Shown here: piece by piece, positions 47,697 to 60,193 of the stretch
How positions within the stretch are numbered: the stretch's first letter is position 1
Layout of the letters: each line of letters opens with the position of its first letter
Assembly: GCA_015179045.1 (NCBI GenBank)
Contig: WHUZ01000038.1
Coordinates: 186,001 to 250,000, forward strand
Direction: 5' to 3'
DNA length: 64,000 nucleotides
Origin: Kalaharituber pfeilii
Taxonomy: Eukaryota > Ascomycota > Pezizomycetes > Pezizales > Pezizaceae
Notes under the pieces: generated by a model
The model's database searches: none
Told to the model about the DNA's origin: nothing
Seen by the model: the letters and a program-made list of their open reading frames with translations, nothing else
Program-made: the position numbers and the translations under genes

Positions 47697-50600
47697 TTAC
47701 ATAACCGTACAATTTCCGTTTGCATCCCTAAACCTGCTAGCAACAGAGGCCACAGATCCCTTTTCCATTTTCTCCAGTTCTTTCTCCCTTTTTCGCCGTT
47801 TCGCATCCCGTACATTCCTTGCAGCACTTCTCTCTGGTCGGCTAGGATTACGCCGAACAGTACCAACTGGTATTGCTGCAATATTTGTTTGGCTATTACG
47901 GCCATCTGTTGACCTTGTATTTCCTCTTCGAGGGCTCCCTGGAGACAATAGTCCATTGGCTATCATATATTGCTCATGTGCCAAGACTGCGTCTGGAATA
48001 CCATCCACATTCGATGCAGCTGGTGAAGCTCCCCGTGTACGAGAGAGTCGACCACGTGATATTGAACGTGAGAGAAGCCGGAGTGTTCCACCTCCACCAG
48101 TACTCGTACGGCGACGCAGTGGGCTTGAAACAGCAGGTGTGGAACGTTGATGTTGAGGCTGATTGTATTGCTGATTGTACTGCTGACTGTACTGCTGGTT
48201 GTACTGCTGATTGTATTGCTGATATTGCTGCTGGTACTGTCCAGGGATTGGCGGTATAGGTGGGGCGTGATGCCCTGCAAGGCTGCGAGCGGATAATGCG
48301 GGCGACCCAGGCGTGACATTTGCCGGTGCTTGTATATACTGATTATGATTTTGCTGCGGATACTGCTGCTGCTGCGCATATTGATTTTGCTGCTGTTGTT
48401 GGGAAGGATTCTGTTGAGGAAAGTCCAAACTGGGCATTGGCGACATTCGGCCCATTGAGCTTGGTGTGTCTGGGCGCTGTGCTGCCATCAAGGGTGGCGT
48501 ACCGGGTAATGGTATATTGGCGGGGATTACAGGCGGTTGTTGCATCGGGATACTCTGTACTTGCTGATGTACTTGCTGCGGTTGATGCTGTGACTGCTGT
48601 GGTAGTTGACGGTGTGACTGCATTTGTGGAGTACTGCCTAGTGGAATGTTGACACTTGCCATTGAGACAGAACTTGGCCGCCTGGCATGATAAGTGAAAT
48701 CGGCATATCCTCCTGACGTAGGGGCCGAGTAGCTTCGCTCTACACCGGGTTCACCATTACCTATTGCGGGGGATATTGGTGCAGACGTACTCAATGCTGT
48801 TGCCTCAACAGTTAAAAAGCTGCCGCTTTGGCGTCTATGGCCATGCCCATTTGTTTGAATCGGTGGTGATGCCTGTAATTGGGCTTGCTGACCAAGTATC
48901 AGACTAGCAGCGGACCTCTGACTCAGGCCCCTTCGTATCGCTCCCGCAATGCCTGCCCCATGCGCTGAACCCCAGCTGCTATTTTGCCGTTGCGGTGGCT
49001 GCTGTGGCTGCTGTGGCTGCTGCTGCTGTGGCGGTTGCAGCTGCTGTGATGGTTGCTGTGGAGATTGACATTGCTGCACAGGCAGTTGAGAATGATATGG
49101 TTGTTGTTGTTGCTGTTGCTGCTGTTGTTGTTGTTGCTGCCCCTGCTGTTGGGGATACTGCTGTTGATGCTGCGGTTGATGCTGCGGTTGATGCTGCGGT
49201 TGATGCTGTGGTTGATGCTGATGCTGTTGCTGTAGCACAGGCTGTTGCGGGTGAAATTGAGGGTGTACTTGAGGTTGTACATGTTGTTGGGGAGGAAGAC
49301 TGTGCAATTGAGGCTGCAAGCGTGGTTGAGAAGGTTGATGGAACTGTGGCTGGAGTTGTGGTTGGCTTTGTGGTGTGATTTGAGGTTGGGCCCGCAATTG
49401 AATTTGTGATTGGGACTGTAGTACTGGTTGATGATGGGTTTGTGATGGAGGCTGCAGCAGATGGTTATCACGATGGTGCTGAAGAATTTGCTGCTGCACC
49501 TGTTGATGTTGTCGAAGTTGATGCTGAAGCTGCTGTTGAAGTTGCAGCTGTTCAGGCGTCATCGGCATCCCAGGAGTAAGAATTGGCAATGGTGTTCCTC
49601 GTGGTTGCAATGTCAGAAGCAAATGTAGCGGCAATGGTGGATCATTGTCTGACCGAGGGGTATACGGAGGGGGTGGAGCAACCCAGTCATCCTCTTGACC
49701 TCTTATGTTGAGCTGCTGAGGCGGGATCGGCCGTCCGTCAGGGCCAATAACCCTTCCACCGTTGTTTGTAACCTGCTGATGCCTGGGAATCCCATATGAC
49801 CTGGGCGCTGCACTTGCGGTAGGTCGGCCGAGGGCACTAGCACTTCGTGGAGCGTTGTGGGCATAGGGCATATCGATAGCTTCCTGAAACGTAGAAATAT
49901 CTTCATCTCCAGGGGAAAAGGTGGATAGTGGGCGTCGAGGTAATTCTTGGCTTGGGCGGGAATTAACAGGCGAAACAGACTGGGGAGATGAGTTTCCAGC
50001 GTTTTGCGATCTGTTTGAGATAAGATGTGGTGGCCTTCGAGTCGGAACAGAAGGAGGAACGGTTAGGCCCGTCAGGGAGCCTTGATTCCTGATGGCAGGC
50101 AAGCTTGGGACAGGAGGATGGTTGTGTTGCTGTTGACGGTTTTGCCGCGTTCGCTGCGTGACAGTCCTTCTTCTTGCCATCTGAACCTCTGTCTCCAAGT
50201 CCCTCTCTTCCTCAATTAGTGTTTCCACATGACCTTGCTGTCCATCACCAATCTCAATGGTAACGATTGTCTTGCTCTGGTATCTTGGGCACCGCCCAAA
50301 ATCAAAAATGATCACCCTGCCTCCATCTACAACGAGATCCTCTCCTTCACCACTTTCAAAGCTCACAACCCCTCCGCTAGCTACAGCAACCAGCCTCTCT
50401 CCAATTTCTGATTTCAGGAACTTTAACCCTGTAAGGCCCTCTATTTCCCCAATCTGCCTCCCTCTGACGAATACGTTCCGTAACCTATCACTGAGCGCCT
50501 GCCAAACACCTTGCTGTGATTGTGATTCTTCCGCATTATTGGTACCCGCATTGGTACTCCCATTACCATCGCTAGGCGTACTAGGTGCACTGCCAGAATT

Positions 50601-52506
50601 ATTCCTATCACCTGTCACTGCTGCCTTCTCACGTTCCAAATCCAGCTCGCCAGGCACCCCATAAACCCAGACTCTCTTGCCTCCGAATCCCACTGCTACC
50701 ATACCTCCATCCATTCCAGGCGCTGGGAGAACTGTAGGCCCAACTGACTTGCCGTCCGTCGGTCCCGCAAAATATGTATGACCATTCCGAAGGTCATCCA
50801 CCCGAACCGCCCTGAAAGTTTCGAAATGCCTATCGTAAGTAAAAGCCCAAGTGTTATCATCATCTTCATCGTGATATTTATTCCCAGGCATTAGTGTAGC
50901 ATGACTATTATCTCTGGATGATCGTGGAAATAGGACCTGCGTTGTCCACATTTGGCTGAGCCCTTCCTCTTCTGGTATGTCTGCTGAAAAGAAGGGGGCG
51001 GAGATAATGACAGTTGTAGGTGTTCGCGTATGCAATGTTGTCCCTAACAATATCAAACCATCCGAGGAGAAGGACAATGTATCCACTGGATCACAGTTCA
51101 CCGCTCTTCGGTCAGTGGACAACGCCGAAGGATGCAACGAATATACCTCTATTCCACCATCATAAGCCGCTGCCAACACTGCAGCGCCAGGGGAAAGTGC
51201 AATTGTTCGAGGTGCATTCTCCAGCGGCAAAGTCTTCAGAATCTTCGCTCTTTCATCGCTCAGGTCGTATAATGTGACCACATGATTCGACGACAATACA
51301 GCCATCACAACTCCGTCATCGAGGATAGCTGCGGTTACAGGTCGCTTCAATATTTTGAATTCCCGTTTCACAACAACTTTTCCTCCGGCAAGATAGACAA
51401 CAAATATTCTGGACGAAGACAACGCCAGCAGATATTTGCCTTTTGGAGAGAACTCGAAACGGAAAGCATCTCCACCAGGCAATGCGCCAGCAGATGATGG
51501 CGAGGAGCATATAAGCTGGACCTCTGTTATCTTGGGTTTTAGGTAAGTTTCAAACAGACAGCGTCGAGCTTCAGCATTGAAACGTTCAACTAGTTCCGAG
51601 AGTTTATCGTCAGATGGATCGCCAACAACTGGTACTCCAAGTTGACGAAGTTGGTGGGCGTAGAGCAGTGCAGACCTCGATGCGCGACGCCATTTTGTAG
51701 AGACAAGTGCTAAGGTATCAAATGTACTGGGATCAGCGAAGTATAGGATCCTGTAGACCAGTAGTCAGGCATAAAATACGGCCCGATCAATCCGGGGAGA
51801 AAACTTACAACTGGATTATCTCACTAGGCAATAGTTCTGCCACCGGTACGGTTTTTTCCTTCGCCTTTCCTTTATCTTTCGCACTTACACGTATTCCTTC
51901 GCCTTCTTCCTCATCGTTAATAGATGGTTCTTTGTCGTCGGCTGCTGACAGTTGAGCAAGTCCCTCTTGCCCCAAAGAATCGTTGATGTCAAATTGCTTT
52001 AACCGTTCCCTCTCCTCTTCTAATTGCCTTTCTACCTCCTGCTGTCCATCTACTTCCCATTCCTGTTCCTGTTGTCGTTGCCTTTCCTGCCGTTGGTCCA
52101 GTTCCTGCTCTTGTTCTGCTTCCTTCTGACGTTGTTGCACCAGTTCCCCTTGCAGTTGCTGTTCCCAATGTCTATGCTCATCGTTATGAGACTCTCTGAG
52201 CTGACCTAGCTGTCTCTCTCGCAACTCCCTTTCGGTCTGGGCCTGGAAGGACTCGCCCTCGCCCAATTCCATTTCTCCACATCTATCCCAGCTTTGCCTT
52301 GATCCAGCCGATAACTGCGACAGTGGAGATACTGGTGAAACCGGAGATGATTGATATACATTTGCCTCGTATCTACTCCCTTCTGCTAGCTCAGAGCCGC
52401 CTGAAGTTGTAGCCGGAATATTCCCAGTGTTCAAGCGTAAATGTGCTTGATGTGAGGAAGGAACCGGCTTCTTTGAAATTGGTGAACGAGTAGCTGGTGT
52501 AGTCAT
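47697..52506 (-). CDS. Gln-rich F-box-like protein with WD-type repeats
   Basis: Large protein of 1583 aa from two exons, 52506-51809 and 51750-47697, joined by a GTAAGT...CTACAG intron. An N-terminal Glu/Gln coiled coil (about residues 115-190) precedes an F-box-like segment that spans the junction: LPSEIIQLILYFADPSTFDT, then LALVSTKWRRASRSALLYA. F-boxes link substrates to SCF ubiquitin ligases through Skp1. Next come beta-propeller-type repeats (for example FRFEFSPKGKYLLALSSSRI and APRTIALSPGAAVLAAAYDG). The second half is a Gln/Pro/His-rich low-complexity region with a polyQ run near residues 1100-1125, four PQHQ units and YNQQ repeats, ending in a basic Arg/Lys tail. Substrate and partner are unknown. 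The F-box call is by pattern only. Confidence 0.75.
49090..49215. repeat. CAG-type tract and 12-bp tandem repeats in coding sequence
   Basis: Within the F-box-like gene: interrupted CTG/TTG repeats (49098-49138) encoding about 14 glutamines, then four tandem 12-bp TGATGCTGCGGT units (about 49163-49215) encoding Pro-Gln-His-Gln. The mix of CAG and CAA codons argues for a coding constraint on Gln. Confidence 0.85.
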
Positions 52507-54889
52507 CGTCAGGGCGTGCCGTGGCCTGGCTTAACGAGCTAAGAAGGATAGCGGTTGCGGATAGTTAATTGTGCCCGTCAAGCCAGCCGAGCAATAGTTT
52601 AGATGAACTCCCTCTTTTATGGAGCCGCGAAGGGAAGGGTGGGAGGGGAGGTTTTCGGTGCTGCGTATTAAAATCTTATAATATCTTATTTCCGATGAAT
52701 GCTTTTGTTCGGATAAAATACTGTACAGCCCGCTACAGGCACAGGGGCAAATACCGATCGCTTGGTAGCTATTCGCGCGCAATCGGCTCTTCGTGTCTGC
52801 AGTTCAGCGTCGTCCTAGAAGAGAGTGCCGCGGACAGGTTAATGGTCGGTAGGAATATACAGGAAAAGGACGAAGGATTGACTTCAACGTTCTGTGAGTA
52901 TGCGCTGCTTTTCCGTTTGTGCTGTTCAAGAAAAATGCAAGCAACCAAACCAAACGGGGTACCGGCTCCAGGACAATTGAATACCCACGAAACCTCGACT
53001 GCGCTCACCGGCAGACCCAAGCAAAGGTGTCCGACACGTATATCCAGAAGGGGTGAGGCGGCACTGGCAGTGCGGCTGCCCGCCCGACGTCAAATATATC
53101 AGATCTACTTTCAGAGCCGGGCCTGATTGAGATCTATGACTTCAGGAAGCAGGCTTGGGGTTCCAAAGTCGGCGTTCAGGGTCTGCGAGCGACGGGGGTC
53201 TTACCACAATAACGGACAGTTTAAAAGCTGTACTGGCCTCCTTCATACCCTGCTTCCGAAGTGTTGCTTCTGTCTGTTCCTGTGGACGATGTGCGTTCCC
53301 CGCAAATGAGATGATGGACGCGGAAGAGGGCAGAAGGAAGGAACCATGAACGATGGTACCGGAGTGTTTCAGTCAACGCTCACAAGGAAAAGGAATGGGC
53401 GACGGTAGAACTGATGAATGCACTCTGGGGCCGCGGTCAGCATCTGGTGAGATTCAATTGAGGGCTCCTCGCCCGTCGACGGGCAGGGATGGCCGCCAAC
53501 ACTAGGAAGCCTCGCACCTTGTCGCTGCATTGCCGTTTAACAGCGTCCAGCAGCACGCATGCGCGGCATGATACCGCCAAATGGGCACACGCAAGTCGAA
53601 GCAAGAGCTTAGATATGAGCTGCGTCTGCAGATGTCTGTAGCTCGAGTTATGCAGGCGAGACATGGAAGGCGCTGACAAGATGTGCTCTACTGGTAGGGC
53701 ACAGCTGGGGAGCAAGACAAGTATGAGACAGCACGAGCTTGGCCTTGACATAAACCTCGTGGCATCAGATTACTAGCACTTCCCACTCAGCCCCTCCTGT
53801 TACTTAAGCGCCCTAGCACCGCACCTGGACTCCGATCACTCCTGACATGTAGATACGAACTCCTTGATCTCGGTATGCATAGTCTGGCTGGTCTCAGGTA
53901 GGTGCCGCGAGTGGGATCGCGGCAGAAAACTTGGCTGCTATGGCTCGTCTACCTCGCCGACCCTCACATCCCCAGATCGCATGGCCATCGCTTCCAAATT
54001 CTGCTGCTTAATGCAGCGGGTCGGATATGCTACTGCCACAGAGAAGGAGTATGTTTATGCAACCAGCATGTATCCTATGCAAGATCTGCATCCCGCTCAG
54101 CCCTTGACACGCATTGCATTGGAAGCTGACATGAATGACAGGGCTGCCCCGTCACCGTTCATCAACCTCGAATTGATAGTTCAGTTGTGGCGAAAGAGAT
54201 CCACGATAATAAGTACCGGTATTGCTACATTTTTCAAACATGTAATTCACTCCTTATAGCTAGTCAAGTCTGTGTACATCTGCATTTAGCATTACTTAGT
54301 GATATATACTAATCGAGGTGCACCTACGAGATAGGCGCGGAACAGGCATAGTAGTAAGCAGTGAGAACGGAAACTGCATATACTTTATGTGTCGTCTTGT
54401 GCCTATTTATGCCAGCAACCCAGTTGGTTATGTATGTCAGCCTTAAGAGGCCCTTCGCTTCTAGCAATATGTGCGATCACTATATCAAATTCTCTTGATC
54501 CCCACCATTCTTTGTCTGATTAGATACCGCCCTAGCTGAGTACGTAGTTTATCTATCTTGTTTTTCTGGTGAGACGTGAGAGGCCTTTCAGACTCTGTGT
54601 TAGATATTGCTGAAAATAAGTAGCGTACTTGGTAGTAAAACCTCTTGGCTTTTCAGGTTTGTCGTTTGTATCCGAAGCAGGGCTGAATCCGCTGTTATAT
54701 TAGGCCAGGTTTTGTCGGGGCCATATGATAGCAGCCAGCCAACCAGACTAGCAACCAGCTTGAAGAGCACAGGTCGGTCTCTTACTTTAGATTCCTCTTC
54801 CCCACTACTGTTCTACTGCATTGGGAGCAAGTTTACCGATGTATCCATGCAGTTTGATATTGCCATGGGTTCATGTGACCATTATTGTA
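52507..54889. other. Intergenic region, no gene seen
   Basis: Promoter of the F-box-like gene and an unassigned stretch up to the first MITE. The plus-strand frames at 52569-53126 and 53864-54259 show no domain and no intron pattern that extends them. Confidence 0.45.
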
Positions 54890-55693
54890 TACTCGCTCGT
54901 TCAAAAAGTATTGGAACGGCTGACTAATGCATAAAAACAATATGTATTGCATGCAGCTCATATTTGCTGTAAAGTGCAACCCCCCTCCAAGGCTATAACC
55001 CGTGCCCGCATTCATTATCTTCTGACAATATCCACATCAGTCTTTCGCTGCCTGCCTGTTATTGAATACTTGCTAGTTGCACCAAGCGCAAGGTAAGTAA
55101 CATAATAAAGTAGCTCTGCAGTTACTAAACATATGTAGGTCCGGAGGTCACCAAAAAGAAGAGCTGCAATACTTAGCCTGCAATACGCTAATATACCCTA
55201 CAAGGCTATTTCTACCAGTATACTAGATGTACCTAAAACTACGTTCTTTGATGTACTCGATACAGCGTGCAATTGCAGGAGCTACCAATAAGAGTTCTGA
55301 TTTATGTTCAAGCTTTGCTCTAAACTCTCTGGATTTTAATCCTTTTGAAAAAATCTGGTCTCATAAAGAAAGAATCTTGGGATGCTCGGAAAAAATCATG
55401 ACAACCAGTGACATGGAGCGGGTTGGTTGTGGAATAAGACTACTTTGGATGAGATCAATTGGCACACCCCCACTCTTTCTGGGATTATGGCTCACTTTAT
55501 TAGAGCTGAGGAGGGCAATTTATCATGTATAGATATTCTTCACATAATACTGCATCACTAAATCATTTGTACAGTGCTGTGTGGTGGTGTGTAATGAATG
55601 AGTGCATGCAGGGAGTAGGGGTGAACAGGAAGTAATCTTGATTATGCAATATGCAAGTATTACATAATTTATTACTTTTTGAACGAGCGAGTA
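54890..55693 (+). mobile_element. Deleted Tc1/mariner element (MITE-like)
   Basis: A perfect 21-bp inverted repeat, TACTCGCTCGTTCAAAAAGTA at 54890-54910 and its reverse complement at 55673-55693, bounds 0.8 kb. The outermost TA on each side fits the TA target duplication of Tc1/mariner. Inside, on the + strand, are two transposase fragments: an N-terminal helix-turn-helix type stretch (55142-55290, PKRRAAILSLQYANIPYKAI) and a C-terminal DDE-type tail (from about 55315, LNSLDFNPFEKIWS, matching the SPDLNPIE-W signature). The middle catalytic part is missing, and stops lie between the two. It is a non-autonomous deletion derivative. Confidence 0.82.
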
Positions 55694-55769
55694 CATACCG
55701 CTTTTTTTAATTCTACCTTTTGAACTCCCAAAAGATTTTGCACAATTAATATACCCTGCATTCTACATA

Positions 55770-56233
55770 CAGCTTTCCCTTGCTATACCGGACCTCGCTG
55801 TACCGGAGACCTTGCTATACCGGATGCTCCAGGCTTCTACATTCCATTCCCATACAAAACCCTCTTGCTATACCGGATGCACTAAGAATACCGGACCTGA
55901 CAGGAATTGTCAGGCACTTACCCCCCTATCTCCATACAGATAATATCTGCTATACCGGATACACTAATACTTATCTCCAATCTTGGCTGCCCCACCTTTG
56001 CATTCACCTTGAACATGCTTACTAAACTTGACTTTACATAATTAAATTAGGTTGTCTTGTCGATCTACTTCCCAATTAGGCAATTCCCATTATTTTCGCT
56101 GCCCATCCCTATTGTATTTCTGCCAAGCATTTTATTTTATAACAGAACCTTGCTTTATCATACCGGACGAAAAGGACCGGATTTTACAACCAGACTACGG
56201 ATTTTACAGATCCGGTATAGCAAGGGAAAATTG
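55770..56233. mobile_element. Pogo-like MITE with TATACCGGA subterminal repeats
   Basis: A perfect 19-bp inverted repeat, TTTCCCTTGCTATACCGGA (55774-55792) and its reverse complement (56211-56229), extends imperfectly outward to CAG/CAA ends, each flanked by TA (55768-55769 and 56234-56235). The 464-bp interior carries at least five more TATACCGGA-like units (near 55799, 55815, 55869, 55888, 55951 and 56159), probably transposase binding sites. It has no transposase. The structure fits a pogo-group non-autonomous element; the superfamily is an inference. Confidence 0.75.
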
Positions 56234-56316
56234 TACTTCAACTTTTTTTTCTTCGCAAGCAATCAAAGTTGTCATTTTGTACATGCTTGAAGTAGAATGC
56301 AGACACTAGTGAATCA

Positions 56317-56613
56317 CTAGCAGGGCGCTGGTACACAAAACTGCATCTTTTTAAAACACCTAGCTATCCAGACTAGGTACCTAGTGTTCGCTTGAGGTGA
56401 GATCAAGAAAAAATCAAGCATCCAAATATCCCATGTTCCCTGGGGGCTCACGCCCAGAAACGATATTTGCCCCTTGTTTGGGTTGTCAAACTTACGTTCG
56501 GCGGCAGTTTTGAGATGGATGATCTTAAGATCAACGTTGTTCCCCTTAGAGCTAGCTTCAACCAGACTACTTAGAGCTTGCATAGCTACTGAATCAAGTG
56601 TCGTAAAGCCCAT
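56317..56613 (-). CDS. Short hypothetical ORF
   Basis: A 98-codon frame starting with ATG (MGFTTLDSVAMQALSSLVEA) next to the pogo-like MITE. Its first 60 residues look protein-like (mixed helix-type composition, KFDNPNKGQISFLG), after which a GTGAGC could be a donor. I recognise no family. It may be a gene fragment, like the other relics in this half of the window. Confidence 0.25.
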   Translation of the reverse strand: MGFTTLDSVAMQALSSLVEASSKGNNVDLKIIHLKTAAERKFDNPNKGQISFLGVSPQGTWDIWMLDFFLISPQANTRYLVWIARCFKKMQFCVPAPC

Positions 56614-58457
56614 ACCTTTACCTCATATAATATTGCTACTGCAGCCTATGAAAGTTGGAGGCGCGAAGCATTTTGGTCACGTGAGCAAGAAGTTTACAAG
56701 ATGGAGGTACTTGCAATTCTGGGTTTTATATTAGTCTTGTAATTCCATATTGCGATTCGGGAGAAATTCTAAATTCAAGTCCATTGAAGATGAAGGTGCA
56801 TATATGTGTGATGTGTGTAAGAGAGGTATGCCTCTTTGATTGCACTGGGGGAAATATCTTCGGAGGACGTGGGTATGGGAGGATGATGGGATGGTTGGTT
56901 AAGCTTCAGGTGTCCCGCAGACTAGACTTTAAAGTTTCTAACGTGAATAAGAGACCTGTCAACCACAGGCATGATACCGAATGGCACACCATGTATTGGA
57001 CAAACTATAATGACACTAAATTCGCATTTCACACGTGCTCGTCACAATCACTCCCGTCATAACCCAGTCCCAGATCTCATTTCTCAATATCCTCACTACA
57101 AATATTACGTCAAATAATATTTCCACATCTCATAACACGATACAGGAAAGTAACAAGCACATACAGTCACACACAATAGAATAGAACACCAATATAGAAC
57201 GCATGTGACTGTCGCGAAAGGACAAAGAAATCTGTAAGGAAGTATAGAAAAACTCGAAAGGTGAAGTGAAGTGTTTTTGAAGAAAAAGTACCAACCAAGC
57301 ATTGCGTGTGAGCAAAAATTTGCTGTCACACGAACCCACCTTTGAGATCTAAAATAAATCGAGTAAATCCATTACGGTTGCCTCAGAGTTTCCGCAATCG
57401 ACTCCGCCTACCTTTTTCCTGTCACCTCATAGTTTGACTCTCTCGTTGCAAGTCCGTCTGCTATCTCAAATATCACTTAGGGTTTCGGCATAACGGAGTA
57501 TTACAAACTTCAATTGAGAGAAAGACAAATAAACCCACCGTTGAGCCGGAGAATTGATCCGTTCCGTGTGCGTCATGGGCTCAATCGTGCTTTTTTTTGG
57601 CCAGGAATCTATATCCTATAGCGGGGTACGAGAGAGCCAGGGCAAAGCTGATGTCCAAATTTCAACCAAAAACAGATCCAACGGTGAAATGACAGAGCAA
57701 CGGCGCAACAGAAACGAAAGAGGAGTGCAAACATGAAAACGATCAAACAGTAGCAACAAAATATTATGGCGAAGGATAATTTGAAGGTAGTCAATTAGAT
57801 GAAGCAGGAGAAAATGGAGCTCAGACACACCGACAGAGAATAATTCTGATCCATTTTTATTTTATCCACATTGTCAGCTATATTCGCCTGGTCCGATCCA
57901 CGGCAATCGTTAACAGCAAACATCCGCCCGCACATTATTGATATCGTTACTCTGGTACTCGAGACTGCGTGGAGGTTGTCGTTGCTGTCAAATGTGCACA
58001 CTATCCGTTATGCATCGGGTTTCCATTTTGTAGATGAAGGGTCCAGACCAGTTTGATATCGATCTCAGTTATCAAGTAAGACTGAATTCCCACTCCCCCG
58101 AATAAGTTCGATTTCTTCGCCGTTTCATTTCCAGGATAGAATAGAATAGCATCCCGTTTATGACCTGCTGCTCCATTGCTTGCTTTTTTTCCCTTTCAAA
58201 CAGCAATTTCCCTTTTTTCACATTCCATTCACCACAAAAACATATAACACCCATACACAACGCTCACAAAACACGATAAAACAAAGCAAAAATAAGGAGG
58301 AAAAAAAGACGTAAGACCATTGAATTGACTAATGAGATGGTAAGGAACATTAACACCGACCATCACGTACCGACTTTGCGCAAGAGTCCCCTCACAAATA
58401 ATGCTACCAATGTCCACCGCCCACGATAGAGCGTCTCTTGGACTTCCGTCGAACATT
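56614..58457. other. Intergenic region, no gene seen
   Basis: Mostly AT-rich sequence on the 3' side of the zinc-finger gene. Frames on both strands are short with Cys/Phe-rich low-complexity translations. No inverted repeats were noticed. Confidence 0.45.
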
Positions 58458-60193
58458 CTAGGCTGATGGAATTGCAGAGAGCTGTGTTGTGGCCACCGAG
58501 TCACCCATATTTCCATTCTGCTTAAGATACATGGCGTACCTGGGTAAACATGCTCTCTTCTCCTCCTAGAGTTGCTCCAAGAAAAGGGATTAGTATTTAG
58601 AAAAACCTGAAGAAGTACTAGAACTTGCACTTACCGGACTAAGTTTATCGTCATCATACACAAGCTTCGTTTTCGACTGGATTTCTTCCTTCTTCCTAGA
58701 CTCTGCTTCGGGTGTACCTGTGGATGCAGTAGCTGGAACCGCTGTATTGGGCGGCGCAGTAGTCCCACTTACAGCAGACGTGCCATTACTGGTATCAATT
58801 GGTGGTGGGACTTGGATAGCTGGAGAAGCATGAGGAGCGGTACCATTGGTATGCTGATGCGAAAACCCTGGCTGCCCCCCGTTGATATTTCCGTTCGCTG
58901 GAAATTGTCCCGGAGGCCCATTATGATGTGGCAGGTGATTATTATGGTGCATATGATGCTGCTGTCCATGCAGGTTTTGACCCCAGGCAGCCGGAGGGCC
59001 ATTGGCCGCGAATGTTGGTTTCGGCGGCAAACCTGGAATGCTAGGCTTTGGTGGAAGTCCAGGTATCTGACTTGGCTTTGGTAGAGGGTTGATATTATGC
59101 GTATGTGGAGGGGGTTGATGTTGGGGTTGATGTTGAGGTTGATGCGGGGGAGGTTGATGCTGCGGCTGTGTGTGGAGTGGGTATTGTTGTGGTGGTTGTG
59201 GTGGGAAACCCTGTTGATGGGGGGGGGCGTGTATGGGGGTTGATGTGGGAATCCTACGTTCGGAGGAGAGCCACTGAACCCTCGATTTGGTGGAGGGTAG
59301 TTATTAAATGGTGGAGCTGGGGATACAGGAACTGGCGCACCGTATGGTAGAGTCTGTTGCTGTGGAAATGTTGTAGGAGTTTGGTAATAAGGAGCCGGAG
59401 GGAAGGTGGTTTGAGGGTAAGGTGCGGCTGCAGGATAACCCGCCTGTTGTGGGTAACCTGGTTGAGACTATAAACCGTGCTAGTTAGCAACAGATATAAA
59501 ATGTGGAATTGTCATCGGATGACTTACATATGCACCCTGTTGAGGAACAGTAGGTGAGCCCACACCTCCATATTGCCCCGGGCTCTGGCTCCTACCAGGG
59601 CTTGCACTGCCTGGTACTCCTGGTGTCAAAGTCGGCGTAACACTACCCTCTACAACCGCTTTCCTATGAGCTTCTAACCTCCTCTTGATCTCCTCAGGAT
59701 CCAGCGCTGCAGCATTAACTTTCGCCTTCTTCCCCGTCCCTGGGATGCCCGCCTGCGCCCTCCTCTCAGCCTCAGCCTGCGAGATTTGGGAAAGCACGCG
59801 CTGTCTGTGTGCAGCGACCTCATTCTCGGGAATGCCTTCCATACCGAAGATTTCTATGTCCACACTCTCGCGACCTTCGATTGCATTTTCTACTTTTTGA
59901 AGCTGCTCTTTGTGGACCTGGGTCATGTGCACAGCAAGGCCTATTTGCACCGAAGAAAGAATGCTTGTTAATAATGAACAATGGATAGAAGCAATTGCTA
60001 CAGGTCAGGGGTGAAGCAAGTTACCTCCAGCCGTGTTCAGTCTGCGCCCGCATCTCTCGCATTTGAAATGTCTAGCTTTTTGGTGAGAGATCAGAATTTT
60101 TAAGTCGTCGAAGTCGCGCTCACAGTAATAGCACCAAGGACGAGCCAGGATCTCTTCAGCATCGGGCTGCTTTCTCTTATTTTTCTTTGTCAT
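58458..60193 (-). CDS. BuGZ/ZNF207-type C2H2 zinc-finger protein, apparent frameshift
   Basis: Orthologue of BuGZ/ZNF207-type proteins, which in animals bind Bub3, microtubules and chromatin. Exons on the minus strand: 60193-60025, 59940-59528, 59467-58635 and 58565-58458. Two C2H2 fingers cover residues about 20-75: [20 protein letters not shown], then [20 protein letters not shown]. The [13 protein letters not shown] block is also family-typical. A Pro/Gln/His-rich low-complexity region follows, and the end [14 protein letters not shown] resembles the conserved GLEBS-side motif. Exon 3 is 833 nt: its first part and last part lie in different frames, switching at a run of nine C (59227-59219). 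One more C restores frame through both splice sites (507 aa). A sequencing error in the homopolymer is likeliest; otherwise the gene is broken. An upstream in-frame ATG at 60229 is possible. Confidence 0.85.

Noticed and set aside
49053..49378. Leu-rich and Ala/Val-rich plus-strand frames
   Set aside because: Reverse-strand readings of the CAG/CAA repeats in the F-box-like gene.
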